In this document: positions 15,621 to 24,529 of the stretch, in pieces | How the letters are laid out: every line of letters begins with the position of its first letter | How positions within the stretch are numbered: the stretch's first letter is position 1 | Source: JAABSP01 sp011390135 | GTDB taxonomy: Bacteria > Desulfobacterota > Desulfobacteria > Desulfobacterales > JAABSP01 | Direction of reading: 5' to 3' | Assembly (NCBI GenBank): GCA_011390135.1 | Contig: JAABSZ010000002.1 | Coordinates: forward strand, 1 to 64,000 | DNA: 64,000 nt | Program-made: the position numbers and the translations under genes | Notes under the pieces: model-generated | Database searches by the model: none | Told to the model about the DNA's origin: nothing | The model's input: the letters and a program-made list of their open reading frames with translations, nothing else

Positions 15621-18600
15621 TTACTTCCCTTTTTCGGCTTGTCCCCCTCCCCTTTTCCCTTTGAAGATCCGGTCCTGAATCCGGCCCCGAATTTGGCCCA
15701 TATCTTCCCGTAGTTCCGCCAGCAGCCCCCGGAGATCCTCGATGATGATGTAGAAGGCCGGCACCATCAGCAGGATGATGAAGGTGGCGAAAAGCACCCC
15801 GAAGCCGAGGCTGATGGCCATGGGGATCAGGAACCGGGCCTGGAGCGAGGTCTCGAAGATCATCGGCATCAGCCCGAAGAACGTGGTCAGGGAGGTGAGC
15901 AGGATCGGCCGGAACCGACGAATCCCGGCCGCGGCCACGGCCTCCTTCACCGCCATTCCCCGATTCCGCATTCCGTTGGCCGCATGCACCAGCACCAGGG
16001 AATCGTTCACCACCACCCCGGACAGCGCCAGAAGCCCCATCATGCTGATCAGGCTGAGGCTGTAGCCCATGATCATATGGCCGGCCACCGCACCGATGAA
16101 TCCGAATGGGATGGCCGACAGTACCATCACCGGCTGGATATAGCTGTTGAAGGGGATCGCGATGAGGACATACATCACCATCAGCGCGATGGCAAAGCCC
16201 TTGAAGAGGCTCCTCATCGAGTCCCGCCCCTCCCGCTCGGCCCCCTCGAGAGAGTAGTGGAGCCCCGGATACCGGTCCATCAGGGCCGGCAGTTCCCCGG
16301 CCGTCAGGGAGGCGATCACCTTTCCCCCGCCGGTCACTTTTTCTTCGATGTCGGCTGTGACATGGATGGTGCGCCGTCCATCGGTTCGGGTGATGCTGGT
16401 GTAGGAGCTGCCCCGCCGGACCTCGGCCGCGGCAGAGAGCGGGATCTCTCCGCCTTGGGGGGTGCGGATGATCAACTGCTCCACATCCTGTTCCGATGTT
16501 CGCTCGGCTTGGGGCAGCCGCACCATCACCTGGACCGTATCCCGGCCCCGCTGCTGCCGGAGCGCCTCTGCTCCCCAGAAGGTGTAGCGGATCTGTCGCC
16601 CCAGCTCCAGGGGCGTCAGGCCCAGGCTTTCGGCCTCGGGCCGGATGGAGAGATCGAACTGGGGCTTTCCCGCGGCAAACCCGTCATCTATGTCCACCAC
16701 CCCTTCGTAGGTCTGCAGGGCTGCGGCCAGGTCTTTGGCGGCCCGTTCCAGCACCTCCATATCTCGATGGCTCAACTGGACATCCACGGGGCTTCCGCCC
16801 CGGGGGCCGCCGGCCGTGGCATCGAAGATCAGCGATTCCATCTCCGGAAGCCGGCCGGCCCTTTCCCGCCACTCCCGGGCAAAGCCGGTTCCGCTGATAT
16901 CCCGCTGATTCATGGGAACCAGAGAGACCATGACCGTGAGGCGGTATCCGTTGGTGATCCGGGTGTAGATCCCCTTTCCGATGGAAGGGCCGGTTGCAGG
17001 AGAATGATCTTCGATGGCTGAAAGGGCTGCGGCCTCCAGACGCCTGGCGGCCGACAAGGTCTCTTCCACGGGCGCGCCGTAGGGGAGTTCTCCGTTGGCC
17101 ACGATCCAGTCCGATTCGATCTTGGGAAACATGGTGATGCTCACCCGTCCCCCCTGGACAAAGCCGACCGCAACGATCAGCAGGGCCACCGCGATGGCAC
17201 AGGTGATCCAGCGGTTCCGCACCACCCAGCCGATGGCCGGGCCGAAGATATCTTGTGCCGTATATTCGACGATCCCGGCAAACTTTCGCTGAAACCGGGC
17301 GATCGCGCCGATGATGCCGGTCTTTTTCGGCGGCCCCAGATGGCCCAGGTGGGCCGGCAGGATGTAAAGGGATTCGTAGAGGGAGATGAAGAGAACGATG
17401 ATGACCACCGAGGGGAGAATCCGGAAGATTTTCCCCATGATCCCCTCGACGAAAAAGAGAGGGGCAAAGGCGGTTGCGGTGGTGAGGATCGAGAAGATCA
17501 CGGGTACGGCCACTTCCGATGCGCCGTCGATCGAGGCATGGAGATAGCTGTTTCCGCCCCGGCTGCCGGTTTTCCCGTTGATCCCCTCCAGTGCCCTGCG
17601 GTGAACATAGACATTCTCTCCCACCACGATGGCATCATCGACCACCATGCCCAAGGTGATGATGAATGCGAAAAGTGAGATCATATTGATGGAGACATCG
17701 GCCGCAGGCAGGAAGAGAAAGGAGCCGAGAAAGGAGATCGGGATCCCCATCGTTACCCAGAAGGCCAGCCGCGGCTCGAGAAAGAGGCCCAGCACCCCCA
17801 GCACCAGAAAGAGGCCGATGCGGGCATTTTTCAGCAGCAGGTCGATCCGATCGTGGAATATCTCGGAACGGTCCCGGCGAATCGCGATCCCGACCCCCGG
17901 CGGCAGAGATTTTTCCAGTTCGACTGCATAGGCTTTGACGGCCCCGGCCACCCCGAGCGGGGTCTCATCGCCGATCCGGAAGACATTGACTCCTACTGCC
18001 GGCTTTCCATTGAAAAAGCTTAAAGTATCGACATCTTCAAAAGATTCCCGCACGGTCGCGATCTCGCCTAAGCTGACCCTGGCCCCTGTCCGGGTGCTGA
18101 TGATCGGGATATCGGCAAACTCCCGGGCCCAGTCTCTCCGTTCTGAGGTTCTCAGCAGGATCTCCCCGGCCTCGGTGCGGATTCGGCCGGCCGGCAGCTC
18201 CACAGCGGTTCTCCGGATCTGTTCCGCAATCCCGCCCAGAGTCAGGCCGTATCCCCGGAGCGCGGACTGGGGAACCTCCACAGCGATCTCCGGGGGTCGG
18301 ATGCCTTCCAGCTCCACCTGGGTAATCGCCTCGCTCCGGAGGAGATCCTCCCGCACCGTCTCCCCCAGCTCCCGGAGGGTCCGTTCGCCTATGTCGCCGT
18401 AGATCACCAGGCTCAGCACCTCCCGCCGGGTCGAGGGAACCCGGACCATCGGGTCCTCGGCATCCTCGGGAAAGGAGGCGATCCGGTCCACCGCATTCTT
18501 GATGTCGGCCAGCAGCTTGTTCTTGTCGACGCCGTAGAAGAGTTCCACATTGATGTTTCCGACGCCTTCGGATGCTGTGGCCACCACCTGCTTGACGCCG

Positions 18601-18836
18601 TCGATCCCCTGCACCGCCTCTTCCACTGCGGTCAGAATTCCCTTCTCCACCTCCTCCGGGGATGCGCCGGGATAGGGAATCGAGATGATGATCAGGTCGG
18701 TTTCGAATTCGGGAAAGATCTCCTGGCGGGTCTGGGTGAGCAGGATCACCGCGCCCCCCACGATAAAGACGAGCATCATCAGGTTGGCCGCAACCGGATT
18801 GCTGGCCATCCAGACAACAGAGGAGAACCGCTTCAT
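15621..18836 (-). CDS. RND-family efflux pump, inner membrane permease
   Basis: This 1071-residue protein is a proton-driven RND transporter of the HAE/AcrB-like class. It shows the expected layout: an N-terminal membrane helix (MASNPVAANLMMLVFIVGG), a large periplasmic porter domain, a membrane block near 330-500 containing LGMVVDDAIVVGENVY (the aspartate pair of the proton relay), a second periplasmic domain and a second membrane block with SGVVVNDSLVL and SLTTFFGLMPMI. Substrates cannot be read from the sequence. It lies 6 bp after the adaptor gene and is the last gene of a TolC-adaptor-pump operon, so the complete tripartite exporter is encoded here. It ends with a short basic tail. Confidence 0.92.
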   Translation of the reverse strand: MKRFSSVVWMASNPVAANLMMLVFIVGGAVILLTQTRQEIFPEFETDLIIISIPYPGASPEEVEKGILTAVEEAVQGIDGVKQVVATASEGVGNINVELFYGVDKNKLLADIKNAVDRIASFPEDAEDPMVRVPSTRREVLSLVIYGDIGERTLRELGETVREDLLRSEAITQVELEGIRPPEIAVEVPQSALRGYGLTLGGIAEQIRRTAVELPAGRIRTEAGEILLRTSERRDWAREFADIPIISTRTGARVSLGEIATVRESFEDVDTLSFFNGKPAVGVNVFRIGDETPLGVAGAVKAYAVELEKSLPPGVGIAIRRDRSEIFHDRIDLLLKNARIGLFLVLGVLGLFLEPRLAFWVTMGIPISFLGSFLFLPAADVSINMISLFAFIITLGMVVDDAIVVGENVYVHRRALEGINGKTGSRGGNSYLHASIDGASEVAVPVIFSILTTATAFAPLFFVEGIMGKIFRILPSVVIIVLFISLYESLYILPAHLGHLGPPKKTGIIGAIARFQRKFAGIVEYTAQDIFGPAIGWVVRNRWITCAIAVALLIVAVGFVQGGRVSITMFPKIESDWIVANGELPYGAPVEETLSAARRLEAAALSAIEDHSPATGPSIGKGIYTRITNGYRLTVMVSLVPMNQRDISGTGFAREWRERAGRLPEMESLIFDATAGGPRGGSPVDVQLSHRDMEVLERAAKDLAAALQTYEGVVDIDDGFAAGKPQFDLSIRPEAESLGLTPLELGRQIRYTFWGAEALRQQRGRDTVQVMVRLPQAERTSEQDVEQLIIRTPQGGEIPLSAAAEVRRGSSYTSITRTDGRRTIHVTADIEEKVTGGGKVIASLTAGELPALMDRYPGLHYSLEGAEREGRDSMRSLFKGFAIALMVMYVLIAIPFNSYIQPVMVLSAIPFGFIGAVAGHMIMGYSLSLISMMGLLALSGVVVNDSLVLVHAANGMRNRGMAVKEAVAAAGIRRFRPILLTSLTTFFGLMPMIFETSLQARFLIPMAISLGFGVLFATFIILLMVPAFYIIIEDLRGLLAELREDMGQIRGRIQDRIFKGKRGGGQAEKGK

Positions 18837-18842
18837 TAGAGC

Positions 18843-20111
18843 TTATCCTTTTTCGGGATCGAGTTGGATTTCTTCGGTACGGGGAAGATCGGTATCGGGG
18901 CGGGTTCCCGCGGGAATCAGCGCCATGCCGGGAACAGGTGCTGAGATCCGGCTGGTGATGATCCTGCTCCCGGGGGAAAGCCCCCGGACCAGCAGATCGT
19001 CCTTCAGGCGCCAGACTATCTCCACTTGGGCCATGGCCAGTCTGTCATCCTCATCCAGCAGCCAGACCATGTCTCCCTCCCGGAGAGTCTGGCGGGAGAT
19101 GGAGAAGACATCTTCCAATACCGGCCCTTCCACTGCCACACGGACGTATGCCCCCAACAGGAGCGGAATCTCCTCCCTCCGGCTTTCCCGGCTTTCCTGG
19201 TTTTGATCGGCTTGATCGGTTTCAGGGGATTCCAGCCCTAATGGATCGGGAATGGCGACGAGCAGACGGGCCATCCGGCCTGCCGGGTCCAGTTCTCCCA
19301 GAAGTCGGACAACATATCCCTTTCGAACCGCAGCCGGGTCGCGGCCCCCTGTCTCCTGAAAGATCCGCGTCTCAGCCCCCTGTTTTGTATTTGAGATCGG
19401 AAGCCGAATGTAGGGGAGGCGGTCAACCGGAACCGAAATCTGAACCCAGAACTGATTTGTTCCGGCCAGGGAGACCAGCGGTGAGGCGGGCGTAACCTGC
19501 TGGCCCAGATCGACCATTTTCTCTTTCACAAATGCGTTGAAAGGGGCTTTGATCACGGTCCGCTCCAGGTCCAGCCTGGCCTTTTTCAGTGCGCCCAATG
19601 TACCTTCCAGCGCGGCACGCGCGCTCCGGATCTGCGGTTTCCGCAGGGCAAGGGCCTTCCCCTGTGGCGTGGTGGGGATCTCCCCGGCCAGAAGCTCCCA
19701 CTCCTGGGCTGCGATCGCGGCCCGTCCCTCTTCGGACCGCAGCTCCATCCGGGCTCTGGCCACATCGGCCTTACGCTGCTCCAGGGCATACTGATAATCC
19801 TTGTCGTCGATGGTCAGTATCACTTTTCCCTCCTGGAACCGGCCTCCGGGAACCAGATCCGGATCCACCGAAACCACCTTGCCGGAAACCCGCGGTTGGA
19901 GTGTCACCTCCCGTGCCGGAATCACGGTTCCCATGGCATCGATATAGACCTGAATATCTTCGGGGAGGGCATTTACCGTATCCACCAGCGCAGGGCCCAC
20001 CGAAACCGGCTGACGCCGCGCAGTTGGTTTGGTAGCGGTCAGCCATCTGGCCGCCATAAGCCCGGCCCCGAGGATCAGCAGAACGATGACCAGCTTGTAA
20101 AAGGCTCTCAT
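18843..20111 (-). CDS. RND efflux periplasmic adaptor (membrane fusion protein)
   Basis: A 422-residue adaptor that bridges the RND permease and the TolC-like channel. One N-terminal membrane anchor (LVIVLLILGAGLMAARWL) is followed by the barrel-sandwich/lipoyl half-motif (ATGTVIPAREVTLQPRVSGKV-like, near 65), an alpha-helical hairpin with heptad-like pattern (about 105-170), the second lipoyl half-motif (TVIKAPFNAFVKEKMVDLGQ near 190) and a beta-barrel plus membrane-proximal domain (PGSRIITSRI). It has no lipobox. Its ATG overlaps the end of the TolC gene by 4 bp (ATGA type), implying translational coupling, and the pump gene follows after 6 bp. Specificity is unknown. Confidence 0.88.
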   Translation of the reverse strand: MRAFYKLVIVLLILGAGLMAARWLTATKPTARRQPVSVGPALVDTVNALPEDIQVYIDAMGTVIPAREVTLQPRVSGKVVSVDPDLVPGGRFQEGKVILTIDDKDYQYALEQRKADVARARMELRSEEGRAAIAAQEWELLAGEIPTTPQGKALALRKPQIRSARAALEGTLGALKKARLDLERTVIKAPFNAFVKEKMVDLGQQVTPASPLVSLAGTNQFWVQISVPVDRLPYIRLPISNTKQGAETRIFQETGGRDPAAVRKGYVVRLLGELDPAGRMARLLVAIPDPLGLESPETDQADQNQESRESRREEIPLLLGAYVRVAVEGPVLEDVFSISRQTLREGDMVWLLDEDDRLAMAQVEIVWRLKDDLLVRGLSPGSRIITSRISAPVPGMALIPAGTRPDTDLPRTEEIQLDPEKG

Positions 20112-21511
20112 ATCCAGTATCCTCCCAATGTCCGACAGAGGGTGATTCGATTTGAAAGAAGCTCCAGCCGTGCATCTATCTGTTCAAGCTCCAGGCTCTG
20201 GAGGGTTCGCAGGGCCGTGAGTACCGGCAGATAGTCCGAAAGCCCGTTGATATACCGGGAGCGGGTCTCCCGCAGACTCTTTTGGGCCAGATCGATCCGG
20301 GCCTCCAGGGTTTCCTTATACTCCCGCAGCCCCTCGGCCTGCGCCAGGGCATCCTCAACCTCCCCATAGGCGGTCAATGCGGTGCGTCCGTATTCGATCA
20401 GCCGTTCCTGGGCCAGGGAGCGGGCCCGGACAACCGCAGCGGCCTCGGCCCCGCCGTCAAAGATCGTTCCTGAGAGGGAGGATACCATATCCCATATCCA
20501 GCTTTCAAAGAGTTGGGCCATCTCCGATGCCCGGAACCCGGTGGAGAGGCTGAGGCGGAGTGCGGGAAAGCGATCGGCCAGTGCGGCCGCGGCTCTGCTG
20601 TCGGCTGCAGCTACCCGAAGACGGGCAGCTTCAATATCCGGGCGCATCCGGAGAAGTGTGGTGGAAATAGTGACGACGCGCGCCTGGGGCGGCTCGATCG
20701 GTTCCTCTTGGATCGGAACCGGGGACTGGGGAGACCGGCCCATGAGAATGTTGAGTCGATGGGTGAGGGTTGCGATTCGGGAGCGGGTGAGGGGTATCCG
20801 GGAGCGGGTTCCGGAGAGCTGGACCCGCTGCTGATAGATATCCGCGGCCGCGGCCAGCCCCTGGCCAAAGCGGAGCTTTGTCAGTTTCAGGTAGGTCTCG
20901 TTGGTACGGACCTGCTCCTGGAGCAGCGCGAGTCGGGCACGTTCGGTCTCCAGGGAGTACCAGGTCTCGGCCACTTCGGCTGTGATGGTGACCCGCATGG
21001 CCGCGGCATCGCTCTCTGCGGCAAGGGCGTCGAGTGCAGCCCCCTCACGCAGCGCGGCCAGCCGGCCCCAGAGATCCACCTCATATGCGGCCCCGATGCC
21101 GAGGGTAAAGCGGTTTCCATAGATCCCTTCGCTGCTGTCGGCAGGGGAGGGGGATCGGCTTCGGCCTGCGGTCCCCTCGGCCGTAAGATTCGGATAGAGT
21201 GTCGCTCCGGTCTCCGCGGCTGAGGCCGCCGCGGTCCGAAATCGTGCCCAGGCCCCCTGGAGCCGGAGATTGTCCATGATCGCGGTCTCGATCAGGATGT
21301 TGAGCAGGGGGTCGGAAAACCCCTCCCACCATCGGGGATTCCCTTTGGCGGGAGTGAGGTTCTCCGACCCGGAGATTTCCGGGGAAAAGAGAAGGGGAGG
21401 GGGGGGCGAATGTCCGCATCCCAATATCATGAGAAGGGCGACAAGGAGCAGCGCTCGAGCGGCCCTACTGCCGGAATCGCCGAAGAGGAATCGTTCAGCC
21501 GATCGGTTCAT
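20108..21511 (-). CDS. TolC/NodT-family outer membrane efflux lipoprotein
   Basis: A 467-residue outer-membrane channel component. The N-terminus has a lipoprotein signal with lipobox LMILGC at about residue 32, and the body carries two repeated outer-membrane-efflux (OEP) domains rich in alanine and leucine heptads, typical of the helical tunnel of TolC-like trimers; patterns such as NLTAEGTAGRSRS and YEVDLWGRL are common in NodT-type proteins. It precedes the adaptor and pump genes with 4-bp overlaps on both sides (ATGA with the acidic protein gene upstream and with the adaptor gene downstream), so the three pump parts are made together. Confident family call; substrate unknown. Confidence 0.88.
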   Translation of the reverse strand: MNRSAERFLFGDSGSRAARALLLVALLMILGCGHSPPPPLLFSPEISGSENLTPAKGNPRWWEGFSDPLLNILIETAIMDNLRLQGAWARFRTAAASAAETGATLYPNLTAEGTAGRSRSPSPADSSEGIYGNRFTLGIGAAYEVDLWGRLAALREGAALDALAAESDAAAMRVTITAEVAETWYSLETERARLALLQEQVRTNETYLKLTKLRFGQGLAAAADIYQQRVQLSGTRSRIPLTRSRIATLTHRLNILMGRSPQSPVPIQEEPIEPPQARVVTISTTLLRMRPDIEAARLRVAAADSRAAAALADRFPALRLSLSTGFRASEMAQLFESWIWDMVSSLSGTIFDGGAEAAAVVRARSLAQERLIEYGRTALTAYGEVEDALAQAEGLREYKETLEARIDLAQKSLRETRSRYINGLSDYLPVLTALRTLQSLELEQIDARLELLSNRITLCRTLGGYWI

Positions 21512-21987
21512 CCCTCATCTTCCACGTCCAGGGAATCATCATCCGCGATCTGGAGCGGAGAGTTGATGGGGTCGATCGATTCTGTTTCATCGAATTCGTC
21601 ATCGAGATCCTCGTCCAAAAGTTCATCGATGTCCTCTTCCTCCTCCTCGATCTCCTCCTCCTCGACCTCTTCGATCTCTTCCTCTTTTCCCAGTTCTGTC
21701 AGGTCATCCAGGGTGATCTCGATGCGATCCTTCTCCTCTGGATTCTCGTACAGATCCGCGACCGCATCCGCGATCCGCGAGGAATAGGCTCCGGGCGGAT
21801 AGAGGTTGAGGGTTCGTATGGTCAGGATCAGGGATTCCTTCCCCTTTTCCAGCGCGGCTTTTATGGTATTGGCCGGATACCGTTGTTCGCAGAGCAGGGA
21901 GAAGCTGTCCTTGTCCAGTTCCGCATGTTCTTTGATGATCAGTTCCGCTTTTTCGTCATCTCTGAAAATGGTGTACTGCTGTTTCAT
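21508..21987 (-). CDS. Uncharacterised protein with highly acidic C-terminal region
   Basis: I do not recognise this 159-residue protein. The first 95 residues are mixed and look folded (MKQQYTIFRDDEKAELIIKE, then a helix-rich stretch ending AVADLYENPEEKDRIEI). Residues about 100-145 are nearly all Glu/Asp with scattered Leu/Ile, and a looser acidic tail follows. There is no signal peptide or membrane segment, so it is cytosolic. Its stop codon overlaps the TolC gene start (ATGA), and the gene before it is 16 bp upstream, so it is translated as part of the efflux operon. The acidic tail could be a DNA-mimic, chaperone or cation-buffering segment, but nothing decides between these. Confidence 0.7.
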   Translation of the reverse strand: MKQQYTIFRDDEKAELIIKEHAELDKDSFSLLCEQRYPANTIKAALEKGKESLILTIRTLNLYPPGAYSSRIADAVADLYENPEEKDRIEITLDDLTELGKEEEIEEVEEEEIEEEEEDIDELLDEDLDDEFDETESIDPINSPLQIADDDSLDVEDEG

Positions 21988-22003
21988 CGCGACCTCCTTT
22001 CGG

Positions 22004-22351
22004 TCACTTCCGGTGTCCTTCTTTTTTCAATAGATCATAGTACCAGCAGGCGAACTCAAACATTCCCTGGTACCGTTCGTCGTCATTGATGATCCCCAGG
22101 CAGATCTCCAGTGCCCCGCTCGAAAACTGGGTGGTACAATCATCGGGATAGCTCTGGAGAAACTCTCGGATCAGCATCTTCGAGGTTCTCCGGGTGGGGT
22201 CTTTCCGGATATCAATGGGATCTTTGGGCTCTGCAAACGGGTTCCATTTATCATACCCCTTCTTCAGGATATGCTTCTGCCGCCGCTCCGACATGCTGTC
22301 GAAGATCATCTTTTTCCGGTTATCCGACTCTTGGGGGGTGAATTCAGCCAT
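22004..22351 (-). CDS. Small conserved-looking protein of unknown function
   Basis: A 115-residue soluble protein, helical and rich in charged and aromatic residues, with the segments SERRQKHILKKGYDKWNPF and a C-terminal FEFACWYYDLLKKEG. I do not recognise a domain. Codon use and gene packing argue for a real gene: its start overlaps the end of the YkgJ-type gene by 8 bp and its stop is 16 bp from the acidic protein gene. Its position between the mnmE-ykgJ region and the efflux genes suggests one long transcript, without revealing a job. Confidence 0.7.
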   Translation of the reverse strand: MAEFTPQESDNRKKMIFDSMSERRQKHILKKGYDKWNPFAEPKDPIDIRKDPTRRTSKMLIREFLQSYPDDCTTQFSSGALEICLGIINDDERYQGMFEFACWYYDLLKKEGHRK

Positions 22352-23030
22352 CGGCTTTCTCCGTTTCCGCCTCTGTTTCCAACGATTTGATCCCGAGATA
22401 TTCTTCGTCGTAAGTTGTCAACAGAGCCATGGAGAGCGGTACAAGAAGATCGGCCATCCGGACATGCCGGGTCTTCAGAGATCCCACGAAATCGGCCGAG
22501 ATCCGGAGCAGTGAATTGTGGATGGCATCCAGGTTGACGGTGGGGTAGGGGACTCCCGGCTCGAATCCGGAGATCCCGCAGGTGTGGGCCTCGCCGTTGA
22601 TGGCCGTGGGTATGCCGTAGAGACGACAGGTGATTGGCCGATATTCATAGATGTCACACAGGTTCTCCTCGTTGAGCATGGGACATCTCGATCGAACCCC
22701 TGCCATCTCATGGATGATCTTCTCCTCATCCTCTCCGGCCTCCAACCGCTTGTAGGCATCCTTTTTGATCTTATAGATCTGTCGGTCGGCGCGGTTGAGT
22801 CCTTCGGTCAGTGCTGCCCGCTTTTGCGGGTCAAGGGTTTCCCGGTATTTCTGATTGACATAGATGGATTCGATGAGGGTGAGATCGAAAAGCGCATTAC
22901 AGCAGTCCGAGCAGCCGATGCTGCAGCGGACCTCATCGGGATGTTCCGCCTGCACCCTTCGAAAGGCTTCATCTGCCGCCAATACGAGGGCTTTATATCG
23001 TTTGAAAAACGGTTCAAAATCGACGTTCAT
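22344..23030 (-). CDS. YkgJ-family cysteine-cluster protein
   Basis: This 228-residue protein has the signature of the YkgJ (PF03692, zinc/iron-chelating) family: CSIGCSDCC near residues 36-44, then CPML (116), CDIYEYRPITCRLYG (125-135) and a last cysteine near 151, giving eight conserved cysteines that bind a metal centre, probably an iron-sulfur or zinc site. The biochemical role of the family is unsettled; several members are linked to protein or peptide modification and metal handling. It has no signal sequence. It lies 56 bp after mnmE with the parS-like site in between, and overlaps the following small gene by 8 bp. Confidence 0.82.
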   Translation of the reverse strand: MNVDFEPFFKRYKALVLAADEAFRRVQAEHPDEVRCSIGCSDCCNALFDLTLIESIYVNQKYRETLDPQKRAALTEGLNRADRQIYKIKKDAYKRLEAGEDEEKIIHEMAGVRSRCPMLNEENLCDIYEYRPITCRLYGIPTAINGEAHTCGISGFEPGVPYPTVNLDAIHNSLLRISADFVGSLKTRHVRMADLLVPLSMALLTTYDEEYLGIKSLETEAETEKADG

Positions 23031-23070
23031 TCGATGATATCTCCTTTAAAAACAATTTACTACAGCCTTA

Positions 23071-23086
23071 TGTTCCATGTGAAACA
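23071..23086. promoter_or_regulatory. parS: parS-like centromere site
   Basis: The 16-mer TGTTCCATGTGAAACA differs at one base (the central C of CACGTG) from the widespread ParB-binding consensus TGTTNCACGTGAAACA. Its right half is the perfect parS half-site GTGAAACA. It lies directly against the mnmE stop codon, in the gap before the YkgJ gene. The rpmH-rnpA-yidD-yidC-jag-mnmE order upstream is the usual neighbour of parA/parB and the replication origin. ParB binding is inferred, not shown. Confidence 0.6.
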
Positions 23087-24511
23087 TTATTTCCCGATGC
23101 AGAATCGGGAGAAGATCTCGTCCAGCAGATCCGGCTCTGACGCTTCGCCCGTGATCTTTTTGAAGGAGCGGATGGCCTCCCGGATATCGATGGCGATCAG
23201 ATCCGGGGGGAGCCCCTCTTTGAGACCCTCAAGTGCCGGAATCAGAAGATCTCGAGCCGAGACCAGCAGTTCCCCGTGGCGAAGATTGGGAAGGATCTGA
23301 TTTTCCTCCGGGGTCAATCGCCGAACCCATTCTTCAATGGCCCCCCGCAATGCATCGATTCCCTCTCCGTAGAGCGCGGATGTTTTCAGTGTTTTCTCTT
23401 TATCTTTTTCGATGGCATCGACTCCCCCTTTAGAATCCCATTCAGAGAGGGAGGGCGGAAAGATCCCGGTCTGACGTACCCGATCCCATTTGTTGCACAC
23501 GATGATTTTCGGCTTCTCCCGAATCTCACCGTAGATCTGCCGGTCATCGGACGTGAGAGGCTCGCTCCCATCCAGCACAAAAAGCAGAAGATCCGCCTCC
23601 CCGACCCGCTGCCGGGTACGATCGATGCCGATCTTTTCCACCATATCCCGGCTCTCGTGAATGCCTGCCGTATCGATGAGGGAGAGCCGGATTCCGCCGG
23701 CTGCAAAGGGCGCTTCAATGGCATCCCGGGTGGTTCCCGGAACAGGGGTTACGATGGCCCGATCCTGATCGAGAAGCGCATTCATCAGGCTCGACTTTCC
23801 CACATTCGGTTTTCCGATGACCACGACTTTGAGCCCCTCCCGAAGGATTCGGGACTCCCGGCTCCGAATGATCATACCCTCTATTGTATCACAGATCCCT
23901 TTCAGAGCGGTAATCTGTTCCCGGGCCGGCAGGATTTCATCTTCGAGATAATCCGGAAAATCGATGGCCGCTTCCAGTTCGGCCAGAACCTCCATCAGCC
24001 GATCCTGAATGTCCTCGATTTGCCGGCGGATCGCGCCGCGCATCTGTGCCGATGCCGCGGCCAGAGCCCGCTCCGTGCCGGCGGTGATGATATCGATGAT
24101 CCCTTCGGCCTGGGTCAGATCGATCCGGCCATTCATAAAAGCCCGCCGGGTGAACTCCCCGGGCTCTGCCAGGCGCACCCCCCGGCTGAGGATCAGATCG
24201 AGGATCGCTTCCAGTACCGCAGGCCCTGCATGGGCCTGGATTTCGGCCACATCCTCCCGGGTGTAGGAGGCCGGTTTCGGCATGAGAACCGCCATGACCT
24301 CGTCGATGATCCGGTTCGATTCCCGGCCCGATGCCGGGGCCACAATATGGCCGTAACAGAGGCGATGGGGCGGCAGCGGCTGATGCGGATCAACGGCTCT
24401 TTGGAAGATTTTTCCCATTACCGACTCTGTTTTCGGCCCTGAGATCCGGATGATGCCGATGCCACCGCTGCCCGGTGGGGTCGCGATCGCCGCGATGGTT
24501 TCGTTATCCAT
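23087..24511 (-). CDS. mnmE: MnmE, tRNA uridine-5-carboxymethylaminomethyl modification GTPase
   Basis: MnmE works with MnmG to build the carboxymethylaminomethyl group on U34 of certain tRNAs. The 474-residue product has the N-terminal folate-binding domain (IAAIATPPGSGGIGIIRISG), the helical domain, an inserted Ras-like G domain (P-loop GKPNVGKSS near 223, PGTTRDAI switch, DTAG, NKWD) and the C-terminal FCIGK with the catalytic cysteine. All key motifs are intact. It follows jag by 18 bp and belongs to the rpmH-rnpA-yidD-yidC-jag-mnmE series. In many bacteria rsmG and parAB come next, but here a YkgJ-type gene does. Confidence 0.95.
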   Translation of the reverse strand: MDNETIAAIATPPGSGGIGIIRISGPKTESVMGKIFQRAVDPHQPLPPHRLCYGHIVAPASGRESNRIIDEVMAVLMPKPASYTREDVAEIQAHAGPAVLEAILDLILSRGVRLAEPGEFTRRAFMNGRIDLTQAEGIIDIITAGTERALAAASAQMRGAIRRQIEDIQDRLMEVLAELEAAIDFPDYLEDEILPAREQITALKGICDTIEGMIIRSRESRILREGLKVVVIGKPNVGKSSLMNALLDQDRAIVTPVPGTTRDAIEAPFAAGGIRLSLIDTAGIHESRDMVEKIGIDRTRQRVGEADLLLFVLDGSEPLTSDDRQIYGEIREKPKIIVCNKWDRVRQTGIFPPSLSEWDSKGGVDAIEKDKEKTLKTSALYGEGIDALRGAIEEWVRRLTPEENQILPNLRHGELLVSARDLLIPALEGLKEGLPPDLIAIDIREAIRSFKKITGEASEPDLLDEIFSRFCIGK

Positions 24512-24529
24512 AGAAGCCGAAAGACGCGC

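Noticed and set aside
15466..15678. 70-codon frame starting behind AAGGAA with MDRVDRVDRVE
   Set aside because: The start is made of the 9-bp repeat and the rest is antisense to the RND gene end, with no protein-like pattern. Reported only as a repeat.
14827..15678. Long plus-strand frame overlapping the receiver-kinase gene
   Set aside because: It is a GC-rich shadow (Gly/Arg/Pro-rich) of the kinase gene in another frame.
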